Source: Gilliamella sp. App6-5 (GTDB taxonomy: Bacteria; Pseudomonadota; Gammaproteobacteria; Enterobacterales; Orbaceae). Taken from it: a stretch of DNA of 64,000 nt. Location: assembly GCF_001690525.1 (NCBI RefSeq), contig NZ_LZGT01000014.1:24903-88902 (forward strand), written 5' to 3'. The translations under genes and the position numbers were made by a program. The notes below the pieces were generated by a model, which saw only the letters and a list, made by a program, of their open reading frames with translations, ran no database searches and was not told the DNA's origin. Shown one piece after another: positions 27,996 through 38,034 of the stretch (position 1 is its first letter; every line of letters begins with the position of its first letter).

Positions 27996-28415
27996 CTACA
28001 TTAAATCTTTAAGTTGGTAAATGAGTTCATTTTTGTTGTTTTTCAAAGTTAATTGGTTATTAGTTAAATTGATTTTTGCACCATCAGTAATTAATTGTTG
28101 AATAACATGATCTAATTGATTTAATTGATCATCATTACAAAGCATTTTGATCATTGCAACACCTGTACCTTTAATGTTGTTTTTATCTAAAATAACTTGA
28201 CCTGAAAACTGGTTACACATTTTGCCTGTGATAGTCATTTTTTCACCGAATATAAGCTCAGCTTGATCATCTAAAGAGATATCCTGACCATTTGCATTAA
28301 TTAATACGAAACGGTGATGCATAAGATCAGTATCTTGTATCTTACCCGTTTCATAGCAACCAGACATAACCAAAGCAACAGTAAATAGCGAAATTAGCAA
28401 TAATGTTTTTTTCAT
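27996..28415 (-). CDS. hslJ: META-domain lipoprotein, HslJ-like
   Basis: A 139-aa lipoprotein with signal peptide MKKTLLLISLFTVALVMSGC (lipobox VMSGC). The rest is a META domain: HHRFVLINANGQDI, KMTITGKMCNQFSGQV and GVAMIKMLCNDDQ, with the two conserved cysteines of the HslJ group. E. coli HslJ is an outer-membrane heat-induced lipoprotein of unclear mechanism, linked to novobiocin resistance. The gene is divergent from hrpA with 76 bp between starts. In E. coli hslJ also lies close to hrpA. Confidence 0.82.
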   Translation of the reverse strand: MKKTLLLISLFTVALVMSGCYETGKIQDTDLMHHRFVLINANGQDISLDDQAELIFGEKMTITGKMCNQFSGQVILDKNNIKGTGVAMIKMLCNDDQLNQLDHVIQQLITDGAKINLTNNQLTLKNNKNELIYQLKDLM

Positions 28416-28491
28416 ATGAACTCCTAATGATGGGTTAAATTTGCTATAATTAAACCTATTTATGACGTTAATTAATATTATCTGACTCTCT

Positions 28492-31400
28492 ATGTTATCT
28501 CAAAACCAATTAAAAAACCTTGACTCAATGACTTTCTTAGATAAGCACAAAATAATAAAATTTGCCCAGAAAAGTCAAACTATAACTAATATAGATTCAG
28601 CCATACAAAATGCTAAGTTACATTACCAAGCTAGAATAGATTCATTACCAAAGAGCATTGATTTTCCAGATAATTTACCTGTTGTTGAAAAAAAACAAAA
28701 AATTTATGACGCAATTAAGCATCATCAAGTGGTCATAATCGCAGGTGAAACAGGTTCAGGAAAAACCACGCAAATTCCTAAAATCTGTTTAGAATTAGGC
28801 TTGGGCGTCAAAGGCTATATTGGTCACACCCAACCAAGGAGATTAGCTGCACGTTCAGTGGCTAATCGTATTGCAGATGAGTTGAAAACAGAAATAGGGC
28901 AATTAGTTGGTTTCAAAGTCAGATTCTCTGATCATGTTAGTGAAACAACACTGATTAAATTAATGACTGACGGTATATTGCTTGCTGAAATTCAAAAAGA
29001 TAAACTTTTATTACAATACGATACCATTATTATTGACGAAGCTCATGAACGTAGCTTAAACATTGATTTTATTTTAGGCTACCTTAAGCAATTATTACCT
29101 AAACGTCCAGACTTGAAAGTCATAATAACATCGGCAACGATTGATGTGGAACGTTTTTCTAAACATTTTAACCAAGCACCGATTATTGAAGTGTCGGGTC
29201 GTACCTATCCAGTTGAAGTTAGATATCGTCCCACAATATTAAATGAAGATGATAATTACAATGATAAAAATAGTGATTTTCAACCGATCATAGAAGCAAT
29301 TGATGAACTGTCTGCTGAAAGCCATGGTGATATACTTATTTTTCTAACTGGTGAAAGAGAAATTCGAGATCTTGCAGATACACTTAATAAATTGGAACTT
29401 CGTCATACTGATATCTTACCATTATATGCAAGGTTATCAGTATCAGAACAAAATCGGATTTTTCAGTCACACACTAAAAGGCGAATAGTTCTAGCAACAA
29501 ATGTGGCAGAAACATCGTTAACGGTGCCTGGAATTAAATATGTTATCGACACGGGTTTAGCTAGGATTAGTCGCTATAGTTATCGCACTAAAGTTCAACG
29601 TTTACCGATTGAACCGATATCTCAAGCTTCAGCCAACCAACGAAAAGGGCGCTGTGGGCGAACCTCAGATGGTATCTGCATCCGGTTATATGATGAACAA
29701 GATTTTTTATCTCGTCCCGAATTTACCGATCCTGAAATTTTACGTACCAATTTAGCATCGGTGATATTACAGATGACCTCGTTAGGTTTAGGTGACATTG
29801 CAGCATTTCCTTTTGTTGAAGCGCCTGATGCAAAATATATTCGTGATGGCATTCGATTATTAGAAGAACTCGGTGCAATATTTACTAAACATCATCGATA
29901 TCATTTAACTGAAATAGGACGGATTTTAGCACAATTACCCATCGACCCAAGGTTGGCCAGAATGCTGGTCGAAGCAAGGCGATTAGGTTGTACTAAAGAA
30001 ATAATGATAATTACTGCAGCTTTGTCGATACAAGATCCTAGAGAAAGACCTTTTGATAAACAGCAAATTTCTGATGAAAAACATTGGCGTTTTGTAGATA
30101 AGGAGTCCGATTTTATTTCTTTGATTAATTTATGGAATTATATTAAAGAACAACAAAATATGCTATCCGGCAATCAATTTAGACGATTGTGTCAGAAAGA
30201 GTTCTTAAACTACCTTCGGATTCGAGAATGGCAAGATGTTTATACACAAATTAGACAAACAATTAAACAATTAGCATTCCCTATAAATAGTAAAGCGGCA
30301 GATTATAATTCATTACATGTTTCATTACTAAGCGGTTTATTATCCCATATCGGAATGAAAGAACTTGAAAAGCATGAATATATTGGGGCACGAAATATTA
30401 AATTTGCAATTTTTCCTAATTCGGCACTTTTCAAAAATCAACCTAAATGGTGTATCGTTAGTGAACTGATTGAAACTAGCCGGCTATGGGGAAGAACAGC
30501 GGCTAAAATTGAAGCTGAATGGATTGAGCCCATAGCAAAAAATTTGGTGAAATATAGTTATAACGAACCAAGGTGGTCCAAAAAACAAGGTACAACAATT
30601 GCAAATGAAAAAGTCACATTATTTGGTTTACCTATTGTTGTTAGCCGAATAGTGAATTATAGTAAAATCGATCCTGTATTAAGTCGTTCCCTATTTATTC
30701 GTCATGCCTTGGTTGAAGGTGATTGGTTTACCAACCATCAGTTTTATAAAAAAAATAAAAAATTAATTAATGAGATTAAAGATCTTGAGCATAAATCTCG
30801 TCGGCAAGATATTTTAATAGATGATGATGAACTTTTTGATTTTTATGATAAGCGAATAGATAAATCAGTCGTATCATCTAAACATTTTGATGCTTGGTGG
30901 AAACAAAAACAGAAATCAGATCCTGACTTTCTTAATGTTAAGAAAGAGATGTTGATCAAACAATCGGCACAACTAATAAATTTAAATGACTTTCCTGATT
31001 TTTGGAATCAAGATAATTTGAAATTAGCACTGAGTTATCAATTTGATATCGGATATAAAAGTGACGGCGTCACAATAAGAATACCTCTTAATCTATTAAA
31101 CCAAATCAAAAATAGGGGATTTGATTGGCAGGTACCAGGTTTTAGAAAAGATCTAATTATTGCATTAATTAAATCATTACCTAAATCACTGCGCCGAAAT
31201 TTTGTTCCAGCACCAAACTATGCTGATGCATTTTTGAGTAGGGGTATTTCAATGGATCAACCTTTACTTGAAAGTTTAGAAACCGAATTTCATAAAATGA
31301 CAGGTGTAAAAATTACCCATGAAGATTGGCAATTGGATCAAATTCCTGATTATTTGAAAATGACTTTTAGCATTGTTGATAATAACAATAAAGAAATTGC

Positions 31401-32367
31401 TGCAAGTAAAGACCTCGTTTTACTAAAAGAACAACTTAAAAACGAACTTCAACAAGCATTATCATCTTTAACAATTAAGAAAACGGTTCAAATTGAGCAA
31501 AGTAATTTAACTGGGTGGAGTTTCGGCTCTCTACCTAGTATCTATGAAGAAAATCATAAAAATTATACGATTAAAGCTTATCCAGCAATCATTGATAATC
31601 AATATTCTGTAAGCATTAAGTTAGTCGATAATCAAGATGAGCAACAAAGACTGACAAAATTAGGACTAAGACGCTTGCTTATACTCAATATACCATCGCC
31701 AATCAAGTATTTACATGAAAAGTTACCGAATAAATCTAAATTAGGCTTATACTTCAATGCTTTTGGTACGGTACTGAGTTTAATTGATGACTGCATTGCT
31801 TGTGGTGTTGACTATTTGATTGAAAAAAATGGTCAGGCCATTCAAAGCCAAAATGATTATGAGGCATTATTAGATTATACTAAAAGTCATATTAATGATG
31901 TTGTGGTTGATATTGCCAAAGAAGTTGAGTCCATTTTGACTTTATTTTACAACATCAGTAAAAAGTTAAAGGGTCGCATTGATATATCATTAGCTTTTGC
32001 TTTATCTGATATAAAAAAGCAAATGGATAATCTTATTTATAAAGGTTTTGTTGTAAAATCGAGTTATAAACGACTGCCAGATATCAATCGTTATTTATTG
32101 GCGATTGAAAAAAGAATTGAAAAACTAATGTTGAATTCCACTAAAGATAGGCAATCGATGAATATAATTGAAGAGGTTGAAATTGAATATAAAAAATGGG
32201 TGAATAGCTTATCGGAAAATTCAAAATCACAAGAAAAAGTAACAAATATTCGTTGGATGATTGAAGAGCTTAGAGTAAATCTATTTGCACAGCAGTTAGG
32301 TACTGCATATCCAATTTCAGCAAAACGTATTAAGCAACAAATCGATAAAGTAAAATCTGAGTTGTAA
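28492..32367 (+). CDS. hrpA: ATP-dependent RNA helicase HrpA
   Basis: A 1291-aa DEAH-box helicase (E. coli HrpA 1300), recently tied to rescue of stalled or collided ribosomes. Motif I is GETGSGKTTQ (Lys91), Ia TQPRRLAARSVA, II DEAH (182-185), III TSATID, V VAETSLTVPGI and VI QRKGRCGR. The HA2 and OB-fold domains follow, then the long HrpA-specific C-terminal DUF3418 region rich in helices, ending AKRIKQQIDKVKSEL. It is a stand-alone gene divergent from the hslJ-like gene and converges on the ydgH-like gene. No frameshift is seen over its full length. Confidence 0.96.
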   Translation: MLSQNQLKNLDSMTFLDKHKIIKFAQKSQTITNIDSAIQNAKLHYQARIDSLPKSIDFPDNLPVVEKKQKIYDAIKHHQVVIIAGETGSGKTTQIPKICLELGLGVKGYIGHTQPRRLAARSVANRIADELKTEIGQLVGFKVRFSDHVSETTLIKLMTDGILLAEIQKDKLLLQYDTIIIDEAHERSLNIDFILGYLKQLLPKRPDLKVIITSATIDVERFSKHFNQAPIIEVSGRTYPVEVRYRPTILNEDDNYNDKNSDFQPIIEAIDELSAESHGDILIFLTGEREIRDLADTLNKLELRHTDILPLYARLSVSEQNRIFQSHTKRRIVLATNVAETSLTVPGIKYVIDTGLARISRYSYRTKVQRLPIEPISQASANQRKGRCGRTSDGICIRLYDEQDFLSRPEFTDPEILRTNLASVILQMTSLGLGDIAAFPFVEAPDAKYIRDGIRLLEELGAIFTKHHRYHLTEIGRILAQLPIDPRLARMLVEARRLGCTKEIMIITAALSIQDPRERPFDKQQISDEKHWRFVDKESDFISLINLWNYIKEQQNMLSGNQFRRLCQKEFLNYLRIREWQDVYTQIRQTIKQLAFPINSKAADYNSLHVSLLSGLLSHIGMKELEKHEYIGARNIKFAIFPNSALFKNQPKWCIVSELIETSRLWGRTAAKIEAEWIEPIAKNLVKYSYNEPRWSKKQGTTIANEKVTLFGLPIVVSRIVNYSKIDPVLSRSLFIRHALVEGDWFTNHQFYKKNKKLINEIKDLEHKSRRQDILIDDDELFDFYDKRIDKSVVSSKHFDAWWKQKQKSDPDFLNVKKEMLIKQSAQLINLNDFPDFWNQDNLKLALSYQFDIGYKSDGVTIRIPLNLLNQIKNRGFDWQVPGFRKDLIIALIKSLPKSLRRNFVPAPNYADAFLSRGISMDQPLLESLETEFHKMTGVKITHEDWQLDQIPDYLKMTFSIVDNNNKEIAASKDLVLLKEQLKNELQQALSSLTIKKTVQIEQSNLTGWSFGSLPSIYEENHKNYTIKAYPAIIDNQYSVSIKLVDNQDEQQRLTKLGLRRLLILNIPSPIKYLHEKLPNKSKLGLYFNAFGTVLSLIDDCIACGVDYLIEKNGQAIQSQNDYEALLDYTKSHINDVVVDIAKEVESILTLFYNISKKLKGRIDISLAFALSDIKKQMDNLIYKGFVVKSSYKRLPDINRYLLAIEKRIEKLMLNSTKDRQSMNIIEEVEIEYKKWVNSLSENSKSQEKVTNIRWMIEELRVNLFAQQLGTAYPISAKRIKQQIDKVKSEL

Positions 32368-32396
32368 CAGTTAATTGAATGAAGATATTTGTTCGA

Positions 32397-32420
32397 TAAA
32401 AAAAGGGCGCTTATGCGCCC
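32397..32420 (-). terminator. intrinsic terminator of the ydgH-like gene
   Basis: GGGCGC-TTAT-GCGCCC with a T-run on its minus-strand exit side (A7 on the plus strand before the stem). It lies 18 bp beyond the ydgH-like stop and may also stop hrpA readthrough. Confidence 0.8.
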
Positions 32421-32437
32421 AATTATCTATATAAAGT

Positions 32438-33481
32438 TTATCGATAAAGATCGACAAACACAGTTATATTCGGACCATTTGAATCATGAGCTACTCTAGC
32501 AATATGATAATACTTAGCACCGGCATCAATAGCTCGTTTACCTGCCTGATAAGAAATTTCCTGATCAGTAACATAATAACCTCTGAATTTAATTGTATCA
32601 AATGCCACCATTTTAGCTGCAGTTGCATCATTTAATTCTTGAATTTTTCGCCCGTTTGACAGAGTGACAGTGTAACGATTAACACGTTGAGATTCAGTCT
32701 CAAGCGTGGTAACTTCAGATGCATGGATACTGGTTGCTGCAGAAGTTTTCGTTTTATTAGTAAGTTCATCAATGACTTTTATTTTATTATTAAATTTATC
32801 TGCATAAAATTTTTCATTAAACGCTGATGAGGAATAATATCCTGGTTTTTCAACTTGCATTGCGGCATCACCACCTTTAGCTAGGGCTTGTTGACCAGCT
32901 TCAGAATCATAAGGAATTGCATTTTCTGGTTGTAGTTTACGTTCAGGTGCATCCTTCTTAAATAAATAGGCGGCAACTTGTATATTACTACCTAATTCAG
33001 AACGTGAATCAATATAAAAGGCGTAAGCACCTTTTGCTGATGCTTCTTTTGCAATTGCTTGGTTCATATCATATTCATTGGGGAAATAACCACGAATACG
33101 CACGATATTGAAAGGCTCTAAACGTATGGCTTTAGATTTGGGATATTCATATACACCCTCGAATTTACGAAAACTTTCTATTTGTTGTTCAGCTTTAGGA
33201 GCATCAGATTTATATAATTTAGCGTAGACGATGCGTAAAGTATCATTAGAAGGGCTGATATTGGTAGTTGTTATAAAAAAAGATGCAGCACCTTCTTTAT
33301 CTGCCGCTTTTGACATTGCCAAAACATAGTCATTATCAGTATAAAATGCTCCACGGATAGTTATACTTTTAAATGATTGCAAATCTTTAGCTTGTTGCTC
33401 GGTTAGTTGTTGGGCTGCAAACGAAGAAAGAGGGGCAAGAGCCAAAGTTGCTACAATAAATGTTTTCTTTAAACTTGTCAT
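32438..33481 (-). CDS. ydgH: secreted DUF1471 (YdgH/BhsA) protein with three repeats
   Basis: A periplasmic protein with signal peptide MTSLKKTFIVATLALA...SSFAAQ, then three DUF1471 domains. Each repeat is visible as FKSITIRGAFYTDNDYVLAMSKAADKEG-, FNIVRIRGYFPNEYDMNQAIAKEASAKG- and FDTIKFRGYYVTDQEISYQAGKRAIDAG-, each followed by a Y-hydrophobic strand. E. coli YdgH has the same three-domain layout (314 aa); this one is 347 aa. The family is linked to stress and biofilm traits without a known biochemical role. It has its own terminator and follows fnr after about 50 bp on the same strand. Confidence 0.85.
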   Translation of the reverse strand: MTSLKKTFIVATLALAPLSSFAAQQLTEQQAKDLQSFKSITIRGAFYTDNDYVLAMSKAADKEGAASFFITTTNISPSNDTLRIVYAKLYKSDAPKAEQQIESFRKFEGVYEYPKSKAIRLEPFNIVRIRGYFPNEYDMNQAIAKEASAKGAYAFYIDSRSELGSNIQVAAYLFKKDAPERKLQPENAIPYDSEAGQQALAKGGDAAMQVEKPGYYSSSAFNEKFYADKFNNKIKVIDELTNKTKTSAATSIHASEVTTLETESQRVNRYTVTLSNGRKIQELNDATAAKMVAFDTIKFRGYYVTDQEISYQAGKRAIDAGAKYYHIARVAHDSNGPNITVFVDLYR

Positions 33482-33531
33482 ATATTAAGACCTTACAATA
33501 TAGTATTGCTGTTATTTTAACATAAATAAAT

Positions 33532-34245
33532 CTAATTGCCTAAATCTATTAAAGCATTTAAGTTTTTAATAAATATATATTTTCCTTTAGCTGATAAAAT
33601 ATTTTGTTCTTGAAATTTTGATAAATTTCTACTAACTGTTTCAATCGTTAGGCCTAAATAGTTAGCAATATCAGCTCGACTCATCATCAGTTTAATATTT
33701 AATGAAGAATGTCCTCTTTCTTTATAACGTTGATAAAGTGAATATATGAATGTTGCTAATCGCTCATCCGCTTTTTTTTGTGAATAGCATAATACTAATT
33801 TTTGATAATTATAAATATCAGAACTTAGTAAATTAAATACCATGTCTCTAATGTTTTTTTGATTATCAACAAGTGACATTAATTCGTCATAACGAAGCTC
33901 ACAAACCTGCGTATTGCTAAGCGCTTGGATAGTATTGTTATATACTTTTGTCGAAATTGAATCTAAACCAACAATATCACCGGGTAAATAAAAACCATTA
34001 ATTTGTTGGTGATTATCTGCCGTTGTAACAAAAGTTTTAAATGCACCTGCATGAATAATGTAGAATTTAGTAAATGGTGTATTAGCCTTAACTACAATTT
34101 CGTCTTTGCTATAAGATACTTTGCGATTTAAAATGCTATCTATCTTATTGTTGAGCATCATGGGAATACAAAGAGATCCTATGCTACATAATTCACATGG
34201 AACAGAATAACTTTTTGAACGCAATGTCTTAAAAATATTTTGCAT
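33532..34245 (-). CDS. fnr: Fnr-type oxygen-sensing transcription regulator
   Basis: A Crp/Fnr regulator with the three N-terminal cluster cysteines (Cys17, Cys20, Cys26 in CELCSIGSLC) and the fourth in QVCELRY, so it should bind a 4Fe-4S cluster and be active without oxygen. The cyclic-nucleotide-like beta roll includes GFYLPGDIVGLDSI; the helix-turn-helix RADIANYLGLTIETVSRNL keeps the Glu, Ser and Arg that read TTGAT in E. coli FNR. The ATG at 34245 gives 237 aa; an in-frame TTG at 34263 is less likely. The promoter region directly upstream holds a 265-bp inverted-repeat element, which makes its expression of special interest. Confidence 0.93.
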   Translation of the reverse strand: MQNIFKTLRSKSYSVPCELCSIGSLCIPMMLNNKIDSILNRKVSYSKDEIVVKANTPFTKFYIIHAGAFKTFVTTADNHQQINGFYLPGDIVGLDSISTKVYNNTIQALSNTQVCELRYDELMSLVDNQKNIRDMVFNLLSSDIYNYQKLVLCYSQKKADERLATFIYSLYQRYKERGHSSLNIKLMMSRADIANYLGLTIETVSRNLSKFQEQNILSAKGKYIFIKNLNALIDLGN

Positions 34246-34320
34246 ATTAACCAAAAGAAACAATCATAATTTATTAGGTTATCATATTTTATAATAAAAC
34301 AACAATTGCACACTAATTAT

Positions 34321-34585
34321 TATTTTATAATTTTTCATTGTATTAATTAAATATTATTTAACATAATATACATTATTATAACGTATTGATTTTAATGGCT
34401 ATTTATTTTTATTAATTTGTTAATAGATTGATTAATTTAACATTTTACTGGTAAATCGTGTTTTTTAAATTGAGGTCATGATTATACAGGTTTCATCGTC
34501 TAGTTTTACGTACGTTTATCTTGGTGCGCGTAATGTATATTATGTTAAATAATATTTAATTAATACAATGAAAAATTATAAAATA
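34321..34585. repeat. element with perfect 55-bp inverted arms around a 155-bp core
   Basis: The left arm (34321-34375) and right arm (34531-34585) are exact reverse complements over 55 bp, beginning TATTTTATAATTTTTCATTG and its mirror. Identity stops abruptly at both ends. The core (34376-34530) encodes nothing but contains a TATAAT on the minus strand (34481-34486) pointing at fnr. The right arm ends 25 bp from the rlhA stop and the left arm lies about 75 bp from the fnr start. It could be a MITE-like insertion, an invertible promoter segment, or a long hairpin in readthrough RNA. No clear target duplication is seen. Confidence 0.9.
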
Positions 34586-34609
34586 TGATTATTTCTTTAT
34601 TTAGATACT

Positions 34610-36550
34610 TTAATTTTTTGTCATAAAAATAACATCGCTACCAGGAACTGGCATTTTTAGAATATGCTTTTTTATTTTACCCCAAACCTGCATTTCACAA
34701 GCTTTACAATTAAACTTCAGTAGTAATTCTTCATTATTATTTTGAATCAATTTCATTGGTGTAACTTTGGTTTTAACTCCCTGAATCCCTTTTGCTTGTT
34801 TTGGACACAAATTAAATGCAAATCGTAAGCAATGTTTCGTTATCATTAATGGTGCATCATCTTTAACTTCATGAGCCTCATAGGCACTTTCGATTAATTC
34901 AACTCCATGTTGTGTATAAAATTCTCTTGCTTTATGATTATAAACGTTGGCTAAAAAACTTAAATGATTTTCAGGATAAATTGGAGCCGGTTTCTGTTCA
35001 GGTTTACGTCTTTGGGGATGATAATTTGCTAACCTTGCAGCAGTCAATTTATCAATGGTATCCCGTCTAAATTGGTTTAATTGGCTAATTGGAATAAAAT
35101 AAATTTTTGATAGATTTACTTCAAATTCAGTTAGATAATATATAGATTGTCCTAGTTTAGCTAAATTATCTCTAATATTTATCAATGCTTTATCTGGTTG
35201 CTCTGCAAAATCGAATGTGCCCTTTAGTTCTAAATTAACACAAATTCCCTCTTCGCTTTTTGCTTTTAGCTCAATACCATTTTCGATATTATATAGTTCA
35301 AATGACACGCCAATTCTACGAGTACTTGATTCTTTCAATAAATTTTGTTGCCACATGTGATCAACATTTCGATTGATTATATAAGGTAATTTAGCTGAAA
35401 ACAGTGGTTTAGGGATTTCATTTGGGTAAATTCGGTATTGATTGACCGAAAGTTTTTCTATCTTATCGGCTCTAAATCCAAAAATCTCTCGTTTTATCAG
35501 TACATTTAAACCATCTCCGTTAGTTAATATTTTCTCGGATTTAATATCGATGGTTTTAGGCGTAATCTTGGTTATCTCTCCAATTTGTAAGCCAATAAAT
35601 TTAGGTGAATTGAAAGCGCCTATATTTGGCTTTCTTCCGTGTACAAAATAATCCGTGCTTCCTCGATGAAATGTTTGGTTAGGATCTGGTGTAAAAAAGT
35701 GTTCTGTTCGGCCGCTTGATGCTGGTTGTAGATCAGGAGATTGGGTTAAAATATTATCTAATTTTTGACGATAAAAAGCAGTAATATTTTTGACATAACT
35801 TAAATCTTTGTAACGCCCTTCTATTTTGAAAGATCTCACACCTGCTTGAATTAAATCGCTCAAATTATCTGATTGATTATTATCTTTCATTGATAATAAA
35901 TGTTTATCGTAAGCAACAATACGACCTTGATCATCTTTTAAGGTGAAAGGAAGCCGACAAGCTTGAGAACAATCTCCCCGATTCGCACTACGCCCTGTTT
36001 GTGCATGAGAGATATAACACTGTCCTGAAAATGCCACACAAAGTGCACCATGAATAAAAAACTCTATTTTTGCATCAATTTGATCATTAATTTTTGCTAT
36101 CTCAGCTAAATTAAGTTCACGAGCCAATACTATTTGTGAAAAACCAACATCAGACAAGAATTTGGCTTTTTCAGGTGTTCTAATATCCATTTGAGTGCTA
36201 GCATGCAAATCTATGGGTGGAATATCTAGATTTAATATACCCATATCTTGCACAATTAACGCATCAATACCTGCATCATAAAACTGCCATATAAGTTGTC
36301 TTGCCGGTTCAAGTTCGTTATCGTGAAGAATGGTATTTAAGGTTACAAACACTTTTGCATAATAACGATGGGCAAATTTGACTAGCTGAGCAATATCGCT
36401 AACCGAATTACCTGCATTATATCTAGCACCAAAGTTCGGTCCACCAATATATACGGCATCTGCGCCATGTAAAATAGCCTGCTGTGCAATCTCAATATTT
36501 TTAGCGGGACTAAGCAATTCTAATTTATTATTGGTGACAAGATATGACAT
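34610..36550 (-). CDS. rlhA: 23S rRNA C2501 hydroxylase RlhA (peptidase U32 family)
   Basis: RlhA hydroxylates C2501 in the peptidyl-transferase centre using prephenate. The 646-aa protein matches E. coli RlhA (YdcP, 653 aa) over its length: LELLSPAKNIEIAQQAILHG, GADAVYIGGPNFGARYNAGN, the U32 signature EFFIHGALCVAFSGQCYISH, ANRGDCSQACRLPF, GVRSFKIEGRYK, and a C-terminal region with further Cys (FAFNLCPKQAKG, LLKFNCKACEMQV) typical of the cluster-binding members. Start at the ATG at 36550. A near-perfect FNR-type box lies about 120 bp upstream, together with copy 2 of the intergenic repeat. Downstream, 25 bp after its stop, begins the inverted-repeat element. Confidence 0.94.
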   Translation of the reverse strand: MSYLVTNNKLELLSPAKNIEIAQQAILHGADAVYIGGPNFGARYNAGNSVSDIAQLVKFAHRYYAKVFVTLNTILHDNELEPARQLIWQFYDAGIDALIVQDMGILNLDIPPIDLHASTQMDIRTPEKAKFLSDVGFSQIVLARELNLAEIAKINDQIDAKIEFFIHGALCVAFSGQCYISHAQTGRSANRGDCSQACRLPFTLKDDQGRIVAYDKHLLSMKDNNQSDNLSDLIQAGVRSFKIEGRYKDLSYVKNITAFYRQKLDNILTQSPDLQPASSGRTEHFFTPDPNQTFHRGSTDYFVHGRKPNIGAFNSPKFIGLQIGEITKITPKTIDIKSEKILTNGDGLNVLIKREIFGFRADKIEKLSVNQYRIYPNEIPKPLFSAKLPYIINRNVDHMWQQNLLKESSTRRIGVSFELYNIENGIELKAKSEEGICVNLELKGTFDFAEQPDKALINIRDNLAKLGQSIYYLTEFEVNLSKIYFIPISQLNQFRRDTIDKLTAARLANYHPQRRKPEQKPAPIYPENHLSFLANVYNHKAREFYTQHGVELIESAYEAHEVKDDAPLMITKHCLRFAFNLCPKQAKGIQGVKTKVTPMKLIQNNNEELLLKFNCKACEMQVWGKIKKHILKMPVPGSDVIFMTKN

Positions 36551-36630
36551 TATAAACTCTTTGAAAATCTAAATAGCGAATAATTTGGTTTTTATTTTAC
36601 AAGCATTATTATAAAATTAATAATACTTGT

Positions 36631-36667
36631 AAAAAAGTTTCAGGAAAGTATGTGTTTGAATATAAAT
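36631..36667 (+). repeat. intergenic repeat, copy 2
   Basis: Same core as at 7791 (AGTTTCAGGAAAGTATGTG) after AAAAA, then TTTGAATATAAAT. It lies between rlhA and htpX; read left to right it points into the 3' end of htpX, i.e. antisense, unlike the other two copies which point at a downstream gene start. Confidence 0.75.
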
Positions 36668-36681
36668 TTGATATAGATCAT
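36668..36681. promoter_or_regulatory. candidate FNR box upstream of rlhA
   Basis: TTGAT-ATAG-ATCAT matches the FNR consensus (TTGAT-N4-ATCAA) at 9 of 10 positions. It is centred about 124 bp before the rlhA start and just after the htpX stop. The window's own Fnr keeps the residues that read this site. The match is to sequence only. Confidence 0.4.
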
Positions 36682-36687
36682 CTAACC

Positions 36688-37557
36688 TTAGTTTCGATAA
36701 GTTTCATTCCTTAAAGCCTCTATACGTTTTTCTAATGGTGGATGAGACATAAACAATTCAGAAATTTTTGCTTTTTTAGCACCATTAATGCAAAATGCTA
36801 AAATTGAAGTATCTTCACTCGGTTCATGGCTAGTTTTTAGTTTTTCTAACGCGGCAATCATTTTTGTACTGCCTACTAATTTAGCCGAACCAGCATCAGC
36901 GTGAAATTCTCGATAACGAGAAAACCACATAGCTATAAGGCTTGCTAAAATACCAAATACGGTTTCAAAAACCATAACTATCAAGAAATAGGTTAACTGT
37001 GATAAACCACGATTACGATCATCCAATGCTTGAGCTACAACGGATGCTAACATTCTTGAAATAAAAATAACAAAAGTATTAAGAACTCCTTGTAATAAAG
37101 TCATTGTGACCATATCGCCATTAGCAACATGGCTCATTTCATGACCAATCACTGCTTCAGCTTCATCTTGAGTCATCGTATTTAATAAACCAGTACTTAC
37201 CGCAACAAGAGAGCTATTTTTGGTTGCGCCAGTTGCAAAAGCATTTACGTCTTGAGCATGATAAATAGCAACATCTGGCATTTTTATATTAAGTTCTGTT
37301 GATAAGCGACGAACAATATCGAGTAACCATTGCTCTTGATTATTACTGGGTTGAGAAATAATTTGTCCCCCTACTGACCGCAAAGCCATTCGCTTAGACA
37401 ATAAAAGGGATATAAAAGATCCTCCAAAACCAAAGATTGCTGCAAAAATAAGTAATCCTAAAGTACTATGCGCATCAACGCCTAAAATACTTAGAATAAT
37501 TCCAAATACTAACATAACCGCTAAGTTAGTTAGAATAAATAATCCAACTCGCATCAT
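36688..37557 (-). CDS. htpX: membrane zinc protease HtpX
   Basis: An inner-membrane metalloprotease for quality control of membrane proteins. The 289-aa protein (E. coli 293) has two N-terminal membrane helices ([36 protein letters not shown]), the zinc motif [14 protein letters not shown], further helices, and the third ligand region [15 protein letters not shown]. The C terminus [14 protein letters not shown] is typical. It starts at the ATG at 37557 and stands alone on the minus strand, with 4.5S RNA upstream and rlhA downstream. Confidence 0.95.
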   Translation of the reverse strand: MMRVGLFILTNLAVMLVFGIILSILGVDAHSTLGLLIFAAIFGFGGSFISLLLSKRMALRSVGGQIISQPSNNQEQWLLDIVRRLSTELNIKMPDVAIYHAQDVNAFATGATKNSSLVAVSTGLLNTMTQDEAEAVIGHEMSHVANGDMVTMTLLQGVLNTFVIFISRMLASVVAQALDDRNRGLSQLTYFLIVMVFETVFGILASLIAMWFSRYREFHADAGSAKLVGSTKMIAALEKLKTSHEPSEDTSILAFCINGAKKAKISELFMSHPPLEKRIEALRNETYRN

Positions 37558-37793
37558 AATTTTGCTCTTTTTATATATTACATGTATTTCAAATTTTTAA
37601 TGATTAAATTAAATTAAAATATCACGAATTATTAATTAATAACCCACTGCTTATGATCGCAAAAATGCAGCCTAGATACAACTATCAATATAAGTATATT
37701 TTGAGGAATATGCGATATTTGCTTGTTTGTTAAACATAAAGCGAATTGAATATTTTATAACATACTGAAGTAAATAACCGATGAGAAAGTACT

Positions 37794-37904
37794 GGAGGAG
37801 ACTCTATCAGCCGCATCCCACACACATGCTTTTTACTTTGGCTGCTTCCTTCCGGACCTGACCTGATGAGCAAAAAAATGTTGCAAGAGAACCCATAGAG
37901 CCTC
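37794..37904 (-). ncRNA. ffs: 4.5S RNA (signal recognition particle RNA)
   Basis: The minus strand carries the invariant SRP RNA hairpin: CAGGTCAGGTCCGGAAGGAA followed by GCAGCCAAAG. The ends GGAGGCTCTATGGG and ATAGAGTCTCCTCC pair to close the single long stem, giving about 111 nt, the size of E. coli 4.5S RNA (114 nt). It partners Ffh in co-translational targeting. The exact termini are estimated from the pairing. It lies between ihfA and htpX; the rest of the 477-bp gap shows no gene. Confidence 0.93.
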
Positions 37905-38034
37905 CATTGGAGGTATTATTATGCTTTATTTAAGAAACTAATACAACTATTTTTATGAAAATTTACTACGCCCTTCTAATATATTCAATAAAAGAAAGGC
38001 ATTATATTGAAAAAGTAGGATCAAAACTTAGCAA

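Noticed and set aside
34421..34434. FNR box within the inverted-repeat core (TTGATTAATTTAA)
   Set aside because: Only the first half-site matches; the second does not.
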